From Conchocele bisecta (lineage: Eukaryota; Mollusca; Bivalvia; Lucinida; Thyasiridae), in contig CM055274.1 of NCBI GenBank assembly GCA_029237695.1, positions 67,515,484-67,579,483 on the forward strand: a DNA stretch of 64,000 nt, in the 5' to 3' direction. Below, piece after piece: positions 11,300 through 22,756 of this stretch. The position numbers and the translations under genes were made by a program. Every line of letters starts with the position of its first letter. The stretch's first letter is position 1. The notes beneath the pieces were generated by a model, which saw nothing but the letters and a program-made list of their open reading frames with translations, searched no databases and was not told the DNA's origin.

Positions 11300-11715
11300 A
11301 ACACTAGAAATGTGGCACACAAATGCCCCCGCTGGCAGCCAAAGAAAACGAGGCACATTTGAAAACACAGAGGACCAGAGAAATGTGGATTTGTCATAGC
11401 ATGAAAGCCAACCATCAGAGTAACGAGTGTGTGAAATATCAACCAGATCCATGCAAGGAAAGCGACATTATAAGACACTTACCTGAGTTTCAAACGCACC
11501 AAGTATGAGACCTTGATCCTGGGCTTGGCGGGGGCAGGACGATTGTGGATTTTTAACAGGGTGGTAGAGGACCATTAGAGCAATGTGTGTGTGAAATATC
11601 AAGCAGATCTGTGCAAGGAAACAGAAATTATAAGACATTTACCCGAGCGTTAGGTTTTGAATGCACTAAGTATGTGACCTTGACCCTGGGCTTAGCGGGA
11701 GCGGGACGATCGTGA
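11300..11715 (+). mobile_element. Helentron-like family F, 5' part only
   Basis: It begins AACACTAGAAATGTGGCAC with AATGCCCCCGC and GAAAACGAGGCACATTTG, as in the full F element at 19,067. Two core units follow (GACCCTGGGCTT, GGTGGTAGAGGACCATTAG). It is then fused to other core sequence (CCCATGTGAAGTTT, 11,727) without its own microsatellite or hairpin, so it is truncated. Confidence 0.6.
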
Positions 11716-11894
11716 TAATAAACACCCATGTGAAGTTTTGAGTGAACTGGCGAAGCAGTTTCAGAGATATAGTGTTTTTAAAAACTTTAACATAAATGCA
11801 AAAAAAATACTTTAAGGTAAATTTCACAGTAATTTGACCTTGACATTCGGCACAGGGGCCGCACGGTTTCAGAGATGTAGTGTTTTTAACTTTA

Positions 11895-12436
11895 ACTAGA
11901 TTGGTCAGTAAACGAGGCTTACAGAATACCCCCCGCGTGGGCCCAGGTACCCCTAAAATATGTACAAATTTCCAAGTGTGTGGGCTTGTGACCTTGACTC
12001 TGGGATTAGCGCGAGCGGCATGAACGTGAATTTGTCACAGGGTGGTAGAGGTCCATTGGAGCAATGAGTGTGTGAAATGTGAAGCAGATCCGAGCAAGGA
12101 AATAGAAGTTATAACCGATTTCACTGATGTTAAGTTTTGTAAAGAGACTACCGTATAACCTCGAATTAACGCCCCCGGAGGCGTTACATTTTACAAAAGG
12201 GGGGGGGGGGGGGGGGGGGGGGGGGGAGGGGGGGCGTTTATTAGCTAGTAAAAAAAAAAAAAAAATATTACCAAGGACCGCCAATTTCCAAATTTCAAAC
12301 ACAAATAAAGATTTAAGGATTATTTGTGTTTGAAAATGGCGGTCATTGGTAAAATTTATTTTTTATTTTTTTTTTTATTTTATTTTGGGGGGGGGGGGGG
12401 GGGGTGGGGGTGGGGGGAGGTGGGCGTTTATTAGCC

Positions 12437-12529
<93 letters not shown>

Positions 12530-13716
12530 CAAGGACCGCCAATTTCAAACACAAATAAGGATTTAAGGATTATTTGTGTTTGAAATTGGCAGTCGTTGGT
12601 AAAAAAAAAAAAAAAAAAAAAATTATTTTATTTTGGCGTTTATTAGGAGTGGGGCGTTAAGTCGAGGTTATACGGTATGTATGTGACGTTGACCTCAAGA
12701 TCAGCGGGGATTTGTCACAGCATATGAAATATTAAGTATTTTCAATGAAAGAAATAGAAGTTATAACATATTTCTCTGATGTTAAGTTTTGTAAAGAGAC
12801 TAAGTATGTGACCTTGACCTTGGGATCAGCGGGGGTTGGACAGTCGTAGATTTGTCACAGCATGATAGTACAACCTTAGAGGAATGCACAAGTGAAATAA
12901 TAAGAATTTTCAATGAAGGAAATAGAAGTTATAACTTATTTCTCTGATGTTAAGTTTTGTAAAGAGTATTTGACCTTGACATTGGGATCAGCGGGGGTTG
13001 GACGGTCATGGATTTGGCACAGCATGGTAGTAGAGCCTTACAGGAATGCATGTGTGAAATATTAAGCATTTTAGATGAAGGAAATAGAAGTTATAACAAT
13101 ATTTCTCTGATGTTAAGTTTTGTAAAGAGACTAAGTATTTGACCTTGACCTTGGTATCAGCGGGGGTTGGATGGTCGTGGATTTGGCACAGCATGGTAGT
13201 AGAGCCTTACAGGAATGCATGTGTGAAATATTAAGCATTTTAGATGAAGGAAATAGAGAAGTTATAACAATATTTCTCGATGTTAAGTTTTGTAAAGAGA
13301 CTAAGTATTTGACCTTGACCTTGGGATCTGCGGGGGTTGGACGGTCGTGGATTTGGCACAGCATGGTAGTAGAGCCTTACAGGAATGCATGTGTGAAATA
13401 TTAAGCATTTTAGATGAAGGAAGTAGAAGTTATAACAATATTTCTCTGATGTTAAGTTTACGGACTAAGTATTTGACCTTGACCTTGGGATCTGCGGGGG
13501 TTGGACGGTCGTGGATTTGGCACAGCATGGTAGTAGAGCCTTACAGGAATGCATGTGTGAAATATCAAGCATTTTAGATGAAGGAAGTAGAAGTTATAAC
13601 AATATTTCTCTGATGTTAAGTTTACCCGGACGACGACGGACGGACGGACGGACGGACGCACGGACGGACAACCTGACTCCAGTATACCCCCCCCACAACT
13701 CGTTGCGGGGGGTATA
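11895..13716 (+). mobile_element. Helentron-like family A, copy 1
   Basis: The 5' end is ACTAGATTGGTCAGTAAACG. ATACCCCCCGC at 11,926-11,936 is the exact reverse complement of GCGGGGGGTAT at 13,705-13,715. Core units of about 165 bp repeat from 12.68 to 13.62 kb; those from 12.97 kb on are the most alike (GATTTGGCACAGCATGGTAG). A (GACG)n tract at 13,628-13,670 and the 3' hairpin follow. A MITE splits one core unit. Confidence 0.75.
12151..12675. mobile_element. TA-flanked palindromic MITE with homopolymer expansions
   Basis: The termini CCGTATAACCTCGAATTAAC and its complement GTTAAGTCGAGGTTATACGG lie inside TA dinucleotides (12,149-12,150 and 12,676-12,677). Neighbouring core units carry the uninterrupted site GAGACTAAGTATGTGAC, which gives the empty allele. 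Inside are two copies of an inverted CCAAGGACCGCCAATTTC hairpin, G runs near 12,200 and 12,387, and an A run at 12,441-12,526. The homopolymer lengths may be assembly-sensitive. Confidence 0.75.
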
Positions 13717-13738
13717 AAAACATTAATCTAAATGCAAA

Positions 13739-14020
13739 ACTAGATGGCTGCAGCCTGCATGTCATGCCCGCCGAGGCATTTGATAGTACTAAACGAGCAT
13801 CGATAGTATACCAATGTGCCGACTATATTGCGCTGTTCGCAAGCAGGAGCAACAAAAAAATAGAATGGCCACGGCCAGCATGTCACGCCCGCCGAGGCAT
13901 TTGATAGTACTACACGAGCATCGATAGTATACCAATGTACCGACTATATCGGGCTGTTCGCAAGCGGGAGCGACAAAAAACTAGAATGGCCGCGGCCAGC
14001 ATGTCACGCCCGCCGAGGAA
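13739..14020 (+). repeat. Three head-to-tail core-less mini-HINEs, about 121 bp each
   Basis: Units at 13,739-13,859, 13,860-13,980 and 13,981-14,020 (truncated) each start CTAGATGGC/CTAGAATGGC, contain CACGCCCGCCGAGG-type sequence and a GACTATAT.G hairpin segment, and end GAGC.ACAAAAA. They hold only the two ends of a family, with neither core nor microsatellite. Their junctions are exact, so tandem end-to-end formation is likely. Confidence 0.65.
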
Positions 14021-14039
14021 TAGAACAAATAATATATGC

Positions 14040-14340
14040 ATGATGTGTTATGGCTCAGTGAATTGTAAATTAAGACATTTAGAGCGGAGAATACACCTGG
14101 GGAGAATGCCCAAATTCAGCAGTTGAATTTACAATATCCTGATTTGTTGCCAGGTGATCTTACCACAGCAAAATTAATTGGCCTCACCACCTTTTACTCG
14201 GCTCCTATGAAAAGCAGGGGATACTGGTTAAGACTTACAAGAATAAATTTCCATGGTCTCAAAAGAAGACTATATTGGAGTTGCAGTAAACGATTCCATG
14301 GATCTACAGGTCGGGTTGCTGAAGTATCCAGGTATTGCGC
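14040..14340. mobile_element. SINE-like fragment
   Basis: GAGAATGCCCAAATTCAGCA and CCTGATTTGTTGCCAGGTG resemble the bodies of the SINE-like repeats at 3,012, 17,873 and 30,262. No termini or target duplication could be fixed. Confidence 0.4.
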
Positions 14341-14716
14341 ACAATGAATATTTGGAGGATGGTAAACATGCCTATGACGTTTCAAGTCAATGAGTGAAGC
14401 GGTTGAGGAGATATAACATACGTAAAAACTTTAACGCAAAGTTTACAAAAACCCAAACTTCTAAGACATTTGACCTTGACCTTGGGCATGTGGGCAGCAT
14501 GGGTATTGCGCACAATGAATATTTGGAGGATGGTAAACATGCATATGAAGTTTCAAGTCAATGAGTGAAGCAGTTGAGGAGACATAACATACGTAAAAAA
14601 CTTTAACGCAAACTTCTAAGACATTTCACCTTGACCTTGGGCATGTGGGCAGCATGGGTAATGCATATGAAGTTTCAAGTCAATCGGTGAAGTGGTTGCA
14701 GAGATATAACATATGT
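14341..14716 (+). repeat. Tandem core units of an unassigned HINE family
   Basis: Two full units and one partial unit of about 170-180 bp sharing TATTTGGAGGATGGTAAACA, TCAAGTCAATGAGTGAAGC and GACCTTGACCTTGGGCATG. It has no 5' end or 3' hairpin of its own and runs into the 5' end of element L. Confidence 0.6.
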
Positions 14717-14880
14717 AACAAGAGTGCTGAAGGTCACAATATATGCCCGTCGAGGCAAGGCCAGTCAACAAGGGGGAGATAACTCATCTTGATGTGATAA
14801 ACATGTAAACCAAATTTGGTTACGATCCGTCAAGTAGAACTCGACTTATTGCGTGGACAAGGATACGGAGTCCGAAAATT

Positions 14881-16102
14881 AACAAGAGCTGTATGAGAAC
14901 AGCAAAGCTCGACTACGAGGGTCGTCGATGTACACATATGTTAAATGTAGGTCAAGGTCAAATATAAGTCAGGGGTTGTTGATGTACATCACTACGAGAT
15001 GAAGTTGTCCAAGTATGGTTGGTGTAGGGCCAGGAGTATTCCATATGCAAGGTTGACTAAAAACCTTAATCAAGGTTGACTAAAAACCTTAACCAAGGGG
15101 AATTAAGTAAGTAATTCAAGAGGAAATGTAGGTGAAGGTCAAATATAGATCAGGGGTTATTGATGTACATCCCTATGAGAAATAATTGTCCAAGTATGGT
15201 GTCTGTAGATGCACAATAGTATTGCATCTACAAGCTTGACTAACCAGATGGCCGCTGCCCGCATATCTAGCCCGCCGAGGCATTTGACGTTGACTTTCAA
15301 CACAGGGGCCGCATGAGTGGGAAACACCATGAATATATGGATGATGACTAATAAGCATATGAAGTTTCAAGTCAATGTGACTTAGTACTGCAGAGATACA
15401 AGGTATTTAAAAAATTTAACGCAGATTTTGGACGGACGGACGCACGACGGATGGACACCCGGACATCATTGTGATCACTATGTCTCGCTTTCCGCAAGCG
15501 GCTCGACAAAAACCTTAAGCATGGTTGACTAAAAACCTTAACCAAGGGGAATAAAGTAAGTAATTCAAGGTTAAATGTAGGTCAAGGTCAAATATAGGTC
15601 AGGGGTTGTTGATGTACATCACTAGGAGATGAAGTTGTCCAAGTATACTTGGTGTAGGGCCAGGAGTATTCCATATACAAGCTTGACTAAAATAAAAACC
15701 TTAACCAAGGTTGACTAAAAACCTTAACCAAGGGGAATTAAGTAAGTAATTCAAGAGGAAATGTAGGTCAAGGTCAAATATAGATCAGGGGTTATTGATG
15801 TACATCCCTATGAGAAAAGGTCGTCCAAGTATGGTGTCTGTATGCACAATAGTATTCCATCTACAAGCTTGACTAAAAACCTTAACCAAGGTTGACTAAA
15901 AACCTTAACCAAGGGGAATTAAGTAAGTTATTCAAGGTTAAATGTAGGTGAAGGTCAAATATAGGTCAGGGGTTGTTGATGTACATCACTAGGAGATGAA
16001 GTTGTCCAAGTATGGTGGGTGTAGGGCCAGGAGTATTCCATATACAAGCTTGACTAAAAACTGACGCCGGGGTGACTACATAAGCTGAATAGTCGAGCTA
16101 AA
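14881..16102 (+). mobile_element. Helentron-like family D, copy 1 (inside L)
   Basis: It starts AACAAGAGCTG. AGCTCGACTA at 14,906-14,915 is the exact complement of TAGTCGAGCT at 16,090-16,099. The core of about 180-190 bp carries GGTTGACTAAAAACCTTAAC, GGGGAATTAAGTAAGTAATT and TTGTCCAAGTATGGT. The microsatellite slot is nearly empty. One core copy is split by the small element at 15,243-15,511. Confidence 0.72.
15243..15511 (+). mobile_element. Small single-core HINE nested in D1
   Basis: It starts ACCAGATGGCCGCTGCC, has one short core (GACGTTGACTTTCAACACAGG, CAAGTCAATGTGACTTAG), a GGACGGACGGACGCACGACGG tract, and the hairpin TCTCGCTTTCCGCAAGCGGC before GACAAAAA. The D core reads across it (AAGCTTGACTAA ... 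AAAACCTTAAG), which marks it as an insertion. Confidence 0.65.
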
Positions 16103-17872
16103 TATCAATAGGCTTCTTCGTCTTGCCGTGATAAACATGTATACCGAATTTGGTCATGATCAGTCAAGTAGAATTTGAGTTACTGCATGGACAAGGATAC
16201 AGAGTGCGAAAATTAACAAGAGTTGTCAGAAGACAACGAAGCTCGCCTGTTGGCAGCCTTCATTCAAACTTGTCACAGTTGTATAAAAAAACATGAATAT
16301 TATATAACTTGACCTTGGGATAAGGGGTGTGCGGTGGACCTTGACATTGAGGTCAGTGGTGGAAGGTGGATCGTGGATTTGATATAGCATGATATAGCAT
16401 ATTAAGATGAATGCATGTATGAAATATCAATGCGCTCCCTGAAATGAGAAGGAAAACAAAATTTAACCCAGCGTTAAGTTTATGAACACACTAAGTTGGT
16501 GATTTTATACAGCATGATAGCTATTCACATGAGGAATGCATGTATAAATGTGCTAAGTTTGTGACCTTGGCCTTGGCAAAAGGGGTGGGGGGGTAATGGA
16601 TTTGCTGTAGCACAATAGAGTATCATCAGATGAATGCATGTATTAAATATGAAGGTGTTCCCTGTACAGAAACAGAAGTTATAAAAAGACATTTACTCCA
16701 ACGTTAAGTTTATGATGTTGATCTTGGGGAAAGGGGTGGGTCATGGATTTGCTGTAGCACAATAGACGATCTTCGGATGAATGCATGTATGAAATATCAA
16801 AGCGTTCAAAGTGTAAAGAAACAGACGTTACACAACATTTACCCCCAAGGTAAAGTTTATGAACATGCTAAGTTTGTGACCTTGACCTTGGGGTAAGGGT
16901 TGGGTGGTGGGTTGTGGATTTGCTACAGCATGATAGAGGATCATCTGAGGAATGTATGTATGAAATATCAAGGCGTTCCATCAAAGGAAACAGTTGTTAT
17001 CAGACATTTACCCCAACGTTAAGTTTATGAATGTGTCAAGTTTGTGACCTTGACCTTGGGGTAAGGGTGGGCGGTGGGTCACGGAATTGCTATAGCACGA
17101 TAGAGTATCATCAGATGAATGCATGTATGAAATATCAAGGCGTTCCATCAAAGGAAACAGTTGTTATCAGACATTTACCCCAACGTTAAGTTTATGAATG
17201 TGTCAAGTTTGTGACCTTGACCTTGGGGTAAGGGTGGGCGGTGGGTCATGGAATTGCTATAGCACGATAGAGTACATTAACCCCAACGTTAAGTTTATGA
17301 ATGTGCTAAGTTTGTGTCCGTGACCTTGGGGAAAGGGGTGGGGGTTGGTCATGGATTTGCTATAGCACGCTAGAGTATCATCAGATGAACGCATGTATGA
17401 AATATCAAGGTGTTCAAAGTGTAAAGAAACAAAAGTTACACAACATTTACCCCAACGTTAAGTTTATGAACATGCTAAATTTGTGACCTTGACTTTTGGG
17501 TAAGGGTTGGGTGGTGGGTTGTGGATTTGCTACAGCATGATACAGGGTCATCTGAGGAATGTATGAAATAGCAAGGTGTTCCATGAAAGGAAACAGACAT
17601 TTACCCCAACGTTAAGTTTATGAATGTGCTAAGATTGTGACCTTGACCTTGGGGAAAGGGGTGGGCGGTGAGTCATGAATTTGCTATAGCACGATAGAGT
17701 ATCAGCAGATGAATGCATGTATCAAATATGAAGGCGTTCCCTGTAAATAAACAGAAGTTACACAACATTTACCCCAACGTTAAGTTTATGAACATGCTAA
17801 GTTGTGACCTTGACCTTGGGATAACGATTGAGTGGGCGGTGGGTCATGGATTTGCTATAGCACGATAGAGTA

Positions 17873-18347
17873 GTGAGTGAGTGAGTGAGTGAATAGGGTT
17901 TAACGTCCGCTTTTCTGACATAGAGGTACAAGCCTCAGGGAGTCTACACGCAGACGGGTCAACGGGGTCGTGTCCCGTATCCACCTGTCCGAGGGGGGTA
18001 AATCCCAACTTCAGAACTCAATATTTACAATCAAAATATATATTCAGTCCTGAAATTAGAACAACCTGATCTGGTGCCAGGCCCTCGCCACACCAACATC
18101 ATTTATCCCATCCCCTAAAAGTAATAGGATTAGCGCTAATCTTACTTATATATATGGGGCATAGCCTGACTCAACTCTCACATACAAGAAAGCCAAAAAT
18201 GTACATGAGGGCCAAATCCGGTATAGTGGGTTCCGGAAAGTATGAACCCAATCGTTAAGCCAGTTTAGTCGCCTTTTACGACAAGCAATGGCTACTGCAG
18301 CACTATTCTCAGGATCAGTTGATCCCGCCCCGGTGCCTGCACGGGGC
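17873..18347 (-). mobile_element. SINE-like retroposon with 13-bp target-site duplication
   Basis: The 13-mer GCACGATAGAGTA sits immediately on both sides (17,860-17,872 and 18,348-18,360). Between them are 475 bp with a (GTGA)n end on the left and CCCGGTGCCTGCACGGGG on the right. With the duplication read as the target site, the (GTGA)n end is probably the 3' tail, so the element runs on the minus strand. The body matches the partial copy at 3,012-3,352. Confidence 0.85.
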
Positions 18348-19671
18348 GCACGATAGAGTATCAGCAGATGAATGCAAGTATGAAATATGAAGGCGTTCCC
18401 TGTAAATAAACAGAAGTTACACAACATTTACCCCAACGTTAAGTTTATGAACATGCTAAGTTGTGACCTTGACCTTGGGGTAACGATTGGGTGGGCGGTG
18501 GGTCATGGATTTGCTATAGCAGGATAGAGTATCATCAGATGAATGCATGTATGAAATATTCAGGCGTTCCATGAAAGGAAACAGATGTTAGAAGACATTT
18601 ACCCCAACGTTAAGATTATAAATGTGTAAGGGCAGGGTGGTGGGTCATGGATTTGCTACAGCATGATACAGGGTCATCTGAGGAATGCATGTATGAAATA
18701 ACAAGGTGTTCCATGAAAGGAAACAGAAGTTTTCAGACATTTACCCAACGTTAAGTTTATGAATGTGCCAAGTTTGTGACCTTGACCTTGGGGTAAGGGC
18801 TAGGTGGTGGGTCATGGATTTGCTACAGCATGATAGAAAGTCATCTGAGGAATGCATGTATGAAATAACAAGGCGGTCAATGAAAGGAAACAGAAGTTAT
18901 AAGACATTTACCCCAATGTTAAGTTTATGAATGTGCTAAGTTTGTGACCTTGACCTTGAGGTAAGGGATGGCCGCTGGGTCATGGATTTGCTATAGCATG
19001 ATAGATTATCATCAGATGAATGCATGAATGAAATATCAAGGCGTTCCATGAAAGGAAACAGATGTTACTAGAAATGTGGCCTGTCGGCACACGAATGCCC
19101 CCGCTGCCAGGCAAAGAAAACGAGGCATATTTGATTATAAGCCATTTACCCGAGCGTTAAGGTTTCGAACGCACCAAGTCTGTGAGCTTGACCCTGGGCT
19201 TAGCAGGGGCGAGACAAATGTGGATTTGTCACAGGGTGGAGGAGGAGCATTGGAGCAATGCGTGTATGAAATGTGAAGCAGATCCGAGCAAGAAAACAGA
19301 AACTAGAAATGGACGCTTGTCGACAAGCGCATGTGTATCCCCCTCCCCAGATACACAAGTAGTTTGAAAAAAGGGTGTTCGAGTTATGCTCCGGAGACAA
19401 CATCAGTGACGGAAAAAACAAAGGGAGATAACTAAAAAATTAGTGACGCAAGAGTTGTCATTCTTGCATGACACACCTTTAGGGTTGTGGTCTATGCATG
19501 TGTGGAGTTTCATGAAAATATTCCAAAGGGTGTTCGAGTTATGCTCCAGACACGAAATCAGTGCACGAAACAACAAAGGGAGATAACTAAGAAATTAACG
19601 ACGCAAGAGTTGTCATTCTTACGTGCGACACACCTTTGGGTCGTCTTCTATGCATGTGTGAAGTTTAATAA

Positions 19672-21382
19672 ACTAGAAAATGTGTTCATAGAACACGGAT
19701 GTCCCACATATCGCTTTGATAATAAATGAGGACAAATTCCAAGTCAAAATTTTCTTTTACCTGAGCGTTAAAGTTTTTGAAGCACCAAGTATGTGACCTT
19801 GACCCTGGGCTTGGCGGCAGGCAGGACAAACGTGGATTTGGCACAGGGCGGTAGAGGACCATTAGAGCAATGCATATATGAAATATGAAGCTGATCCGTG
19901 AAAGAAAACAGAAATTATAAGATATTTACCTGAGCGCTAAAGTTTTTGAAGCACTAAATATGTGATGTTAACCCTGGGCTTGGCGGGGGCGGGACGAACG
20001 TGGATTTGGTACAGGGCGGTAGAGGACCATTAGAGCAACGCATATATGAAATGAAGTTGATCCGTGAATGGAAAGAAAAATTATAAGATATTTACCTGAG
20101 CGTTAAAATTTTTGAAGCACCAAGTATGTGACCTTGACCCTGGGATTGGCGGGGCAGGACAAACGTGGATTTGGCACAGGGCGGTAGAGGACCATTAGAG
20201 CAATGCGTATATGAAATATGAAGATGATCCATGAAAGAAAACAGAAATTATAAGATATTTACCCGAGCGTTAAAGTTTTTGAAGCACTAGGTATGTGACC
20301 TTCACCCTGGGCTTGGCGGGGGCAGGAAGAACGTGGATTTGGCACAGGGCGGTAGAGGACCATTAGAGCAACGCGTATATGAAATATGAAGTTGATCCGT
20401 GAATGGAAAGAAAAATTATAAGATATTTACCTGAGCGTTAAAGTTTTTGAAGCACCAAGTATGTGACCTTGACCCTGGGATTGGCGGGGCAGGACAAACG
20501 TGGATTTGGCACAGGGCGGTAGAGGACCATTAGAGCAATGCGTATATGAAATATGAAGATGATCCATGAAAGTAAAACGAAAGTAATAAGATATTTACCC
20601 GAGCGTTAAAGTTTTTGAAGCACTAAGTATGTGACCTTGACCCTGGGCTTGGCGGCAGAACGAACAAGTGGATTTGGCACAGGGCGGTAGAGGACCATTA
20701 GAGCAATGCGTATATAGAAATATGAAGCTGATCCGTGAAAGAAAACAGTATATAAGATATTTGATCCGTGAGAAAACAGTAATTATAAAGATATTTACCC
20801 GAGCGTTAAAGTTTTTGAAGCACCAAGTATGTAACCTTGACCCTGGGCTTGGCGGGGGCAGGACGAACGTGGATTTGGCACAGGGCGGTAGAGGACCATT
20901 AGAGCAATGTGTATATGAAATATGAAGCTGATCCGTGAAAGAAAACAGAAATTATAAGATATTAACCCGAGTGTTAAAAGTTTTTGAAGCACCAAGTATG
21001 TGACCTTGACTCTGGGCTTGGTGGGGGCAGGACGAACGTGGATTTGGCACAGGGCGGTAGTGAACCATCAGAGCAATGTGTATATGAAATATGAAGCAGA
21101 TCGGTTGAAGGATGAAGAAATTATGAGACATTTACCCGAGTGTTAAAGTTTTGTGACGGACGGACAGGAGGACGGGACGCACATTCCTATGAATGAATAC
21201 TTGTTGGGTTTTTACTGTATAAAAATACCCAACAAGAGTACCCAACACTATCCTAACCCTACCCAATAAGATCCCCGTACGCTTACAACAAGTACCCATT
21301 CGTGTGTGCGGACGGACGGACGGACGGACGGACGGACAAGGGTAACACTAAATGCCCCCTCCACTATCGTGGTGGGGCATAA
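19672..21382 (+). mobile_element. F-related element F' copy 1 (inside G)
   Basis: The 5' end is ACTAGAAAATGTGTTCATAG. Seven to eight core units of about 165-170 bp follow (GACCCTGGGCTTGGCGG, GGATTTGGCACAGGGCGGTA, GAGCGTTAAAGTTTTTGAAG), then a (GGAC)n tract holding insert C, then the hairpin ATGCCCCCTCCACTATCGTG. The G core resumes at once afterwards (AAAATATTCCAAAGGGTG). Confidence 0.72.
21184..21309. mobile_element. Palindromic insert C in the ACGG microsatellite, copy 1
   Basis: About 126 bp with inverted ends (GAATGAATACTTGTTG / CAACAAGTACCCATTC) and GGAC-type repeats on both sides. The interior has ACCCAACAAGAGTACCCAAC. A second copy sits in the same slot at 33,351-33,467. Confidence 0.6.
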
Positions 21383-21456
21383 AAATATTCCAAAGGGTGT
21401 TCGAGTTATGCTCTGGATACAAAATCAGAGCACGAAACAACAAAGGGAGATAAGTA

Positions 21457-22756
21457 AACAAGAATTCCGCGGAATCAGATGCCTCGCCTTGTCCCGCCTT
21501 GACCTCGAGCCTGGGCCCGAAAGCAATTTTCACTGGCCCGAACATATTATACAATTATTGACTAGTGAGCCATAGAATATCAGATTATATTCTATGGCTC
21601 ACTAGTCAATAATTGTTTTATTATATGATAATAGTCTGTATATAGCACTTACGACCTTATGCTACTAGACAAAAATTGAAAAAGAATTTGAAAAAAAAAA
21701 TGAAAAAAACAAATGGAAAAAAAAAGTTTAAAAATTAAAAATAATAATGCTTGCTACTGGAGCGCAGATTTTTTTTTTAATAGTCCTATATTTATCTACA
21801 TATATCTGCACAGGTCCACATAATGTCACAATATTTTCAACACAGTTTACGGAAATGTAATATACAAAAAAAATAAAATAATAATGCTCGCTACTGGAGC
21901 CCAGAATTTTTATTAATAGTCCTATATTTATCTACATATATCTGCACAGGTCCACATACTGCCACAATATTGTCAACACAGTTTACGGAAATGTAATAAT
22001 GTACCTGTGTAAATTACCTGTAATAAGTTAGTGGTCAGTTAAAAAATTGAAAAAGAATGTAAAAAGAAAAATGGAAAAAAAAAATTAAATTAAAAAAAAA
22101 AAGAAAGAATAATGCTCCCTACTAGAGCCCAGAATGTTTTTTAATAGTCCTATATTTATCTACATATCATATATACACAGGTCCACATATTGCCACAATA
22201 TTTTCAACACAGTTTACGGAAATGTAATATAATCATTTACCTGTATAAATTACCTGTAAGTGGTCAGTGGTCAGTTGCACATGCTAGCACATGCACAGGT
22301 GAATAGTCTGTATATAGCACTTACGACCTTATGCTACTAGACAAAAATTGAAAAATAATTTGAAAAAAAAAATGAAAAAAAAAAAATGAAAAAAAAAAAT
22401 GGAAAAAAAAAAGTTTAAAAATAATAATGCTTGCTACTGGAGCCCAGAATTTTTTTTTAATAGTCTTATATTTATCTACATATATCTGCACAGGTCCACA
22501 TAATGCCACAATATTTTCAACACAGTTTACGGAAATGTAAGATCCAATGTAGTAATTTACCTGTATAAATTACCTGTGGTCAACAGTGGTCAAGCACTGG
22601 ACATCTGCACATGCTAGCCCATGCTAGCACATGGTTCTCCCAGTCTCTATTGTTCTCTCTACAGGTAAGGTGTACAGAGCACATGAGAAAAGGTGTACAG
22701 AGCAGACGAGAAAACAGGTCTTCATGCATTATTGTCCAGTTTGTAGAGTGCGCAAA
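21457..22756 (+). mobile_element. Repeat block K, copy 1 (inside G)
   Basis: It begins AACAAGAATTCCGCGGAATC and contains the long hairpin at 21,552-21,615. Three to four repeats of about 150-330 bp follow with GCTACTGGAGC.CAGAAT, CCTATATTTATCTACATAT, CAGGTCCACAT and CAACACAGTTTACGGAAATG, joined by A-rich spacers. It ends with GTAAGGTGTACAGAGCACA. The G core resumes after it (AAAAAGGGAGATAACTC). Other copies are at 33,584-34,243 and, split, at 60,727-63,090. Confidence 0.62.
21552..21615. repeat. Long hairpin of block K
   Basis: A 64-bp palindrome with arms of about 29 bp (CAATTATTGACTAGTGAGCC and complement) around a short loop near ATCAGAT. The same palindrome recurs at 33,680-33,742, with one arm mutated, and at 60,816-60,879. 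Confidence 0.85.

Noticed and set aside
12127..12552. Frames rich in Gly, Pro or Phe/Lys
   Set aside because: They are translations of G, A and T homopolymers inside a MITE.
13006..13717. Repeated open frames such as MDLAQHGSRALQECMCE in the 13-kb block
   Set aside because: They are translations of the family A core repeat; both strands and several frames are open equally, and each ends at unit boundaries.
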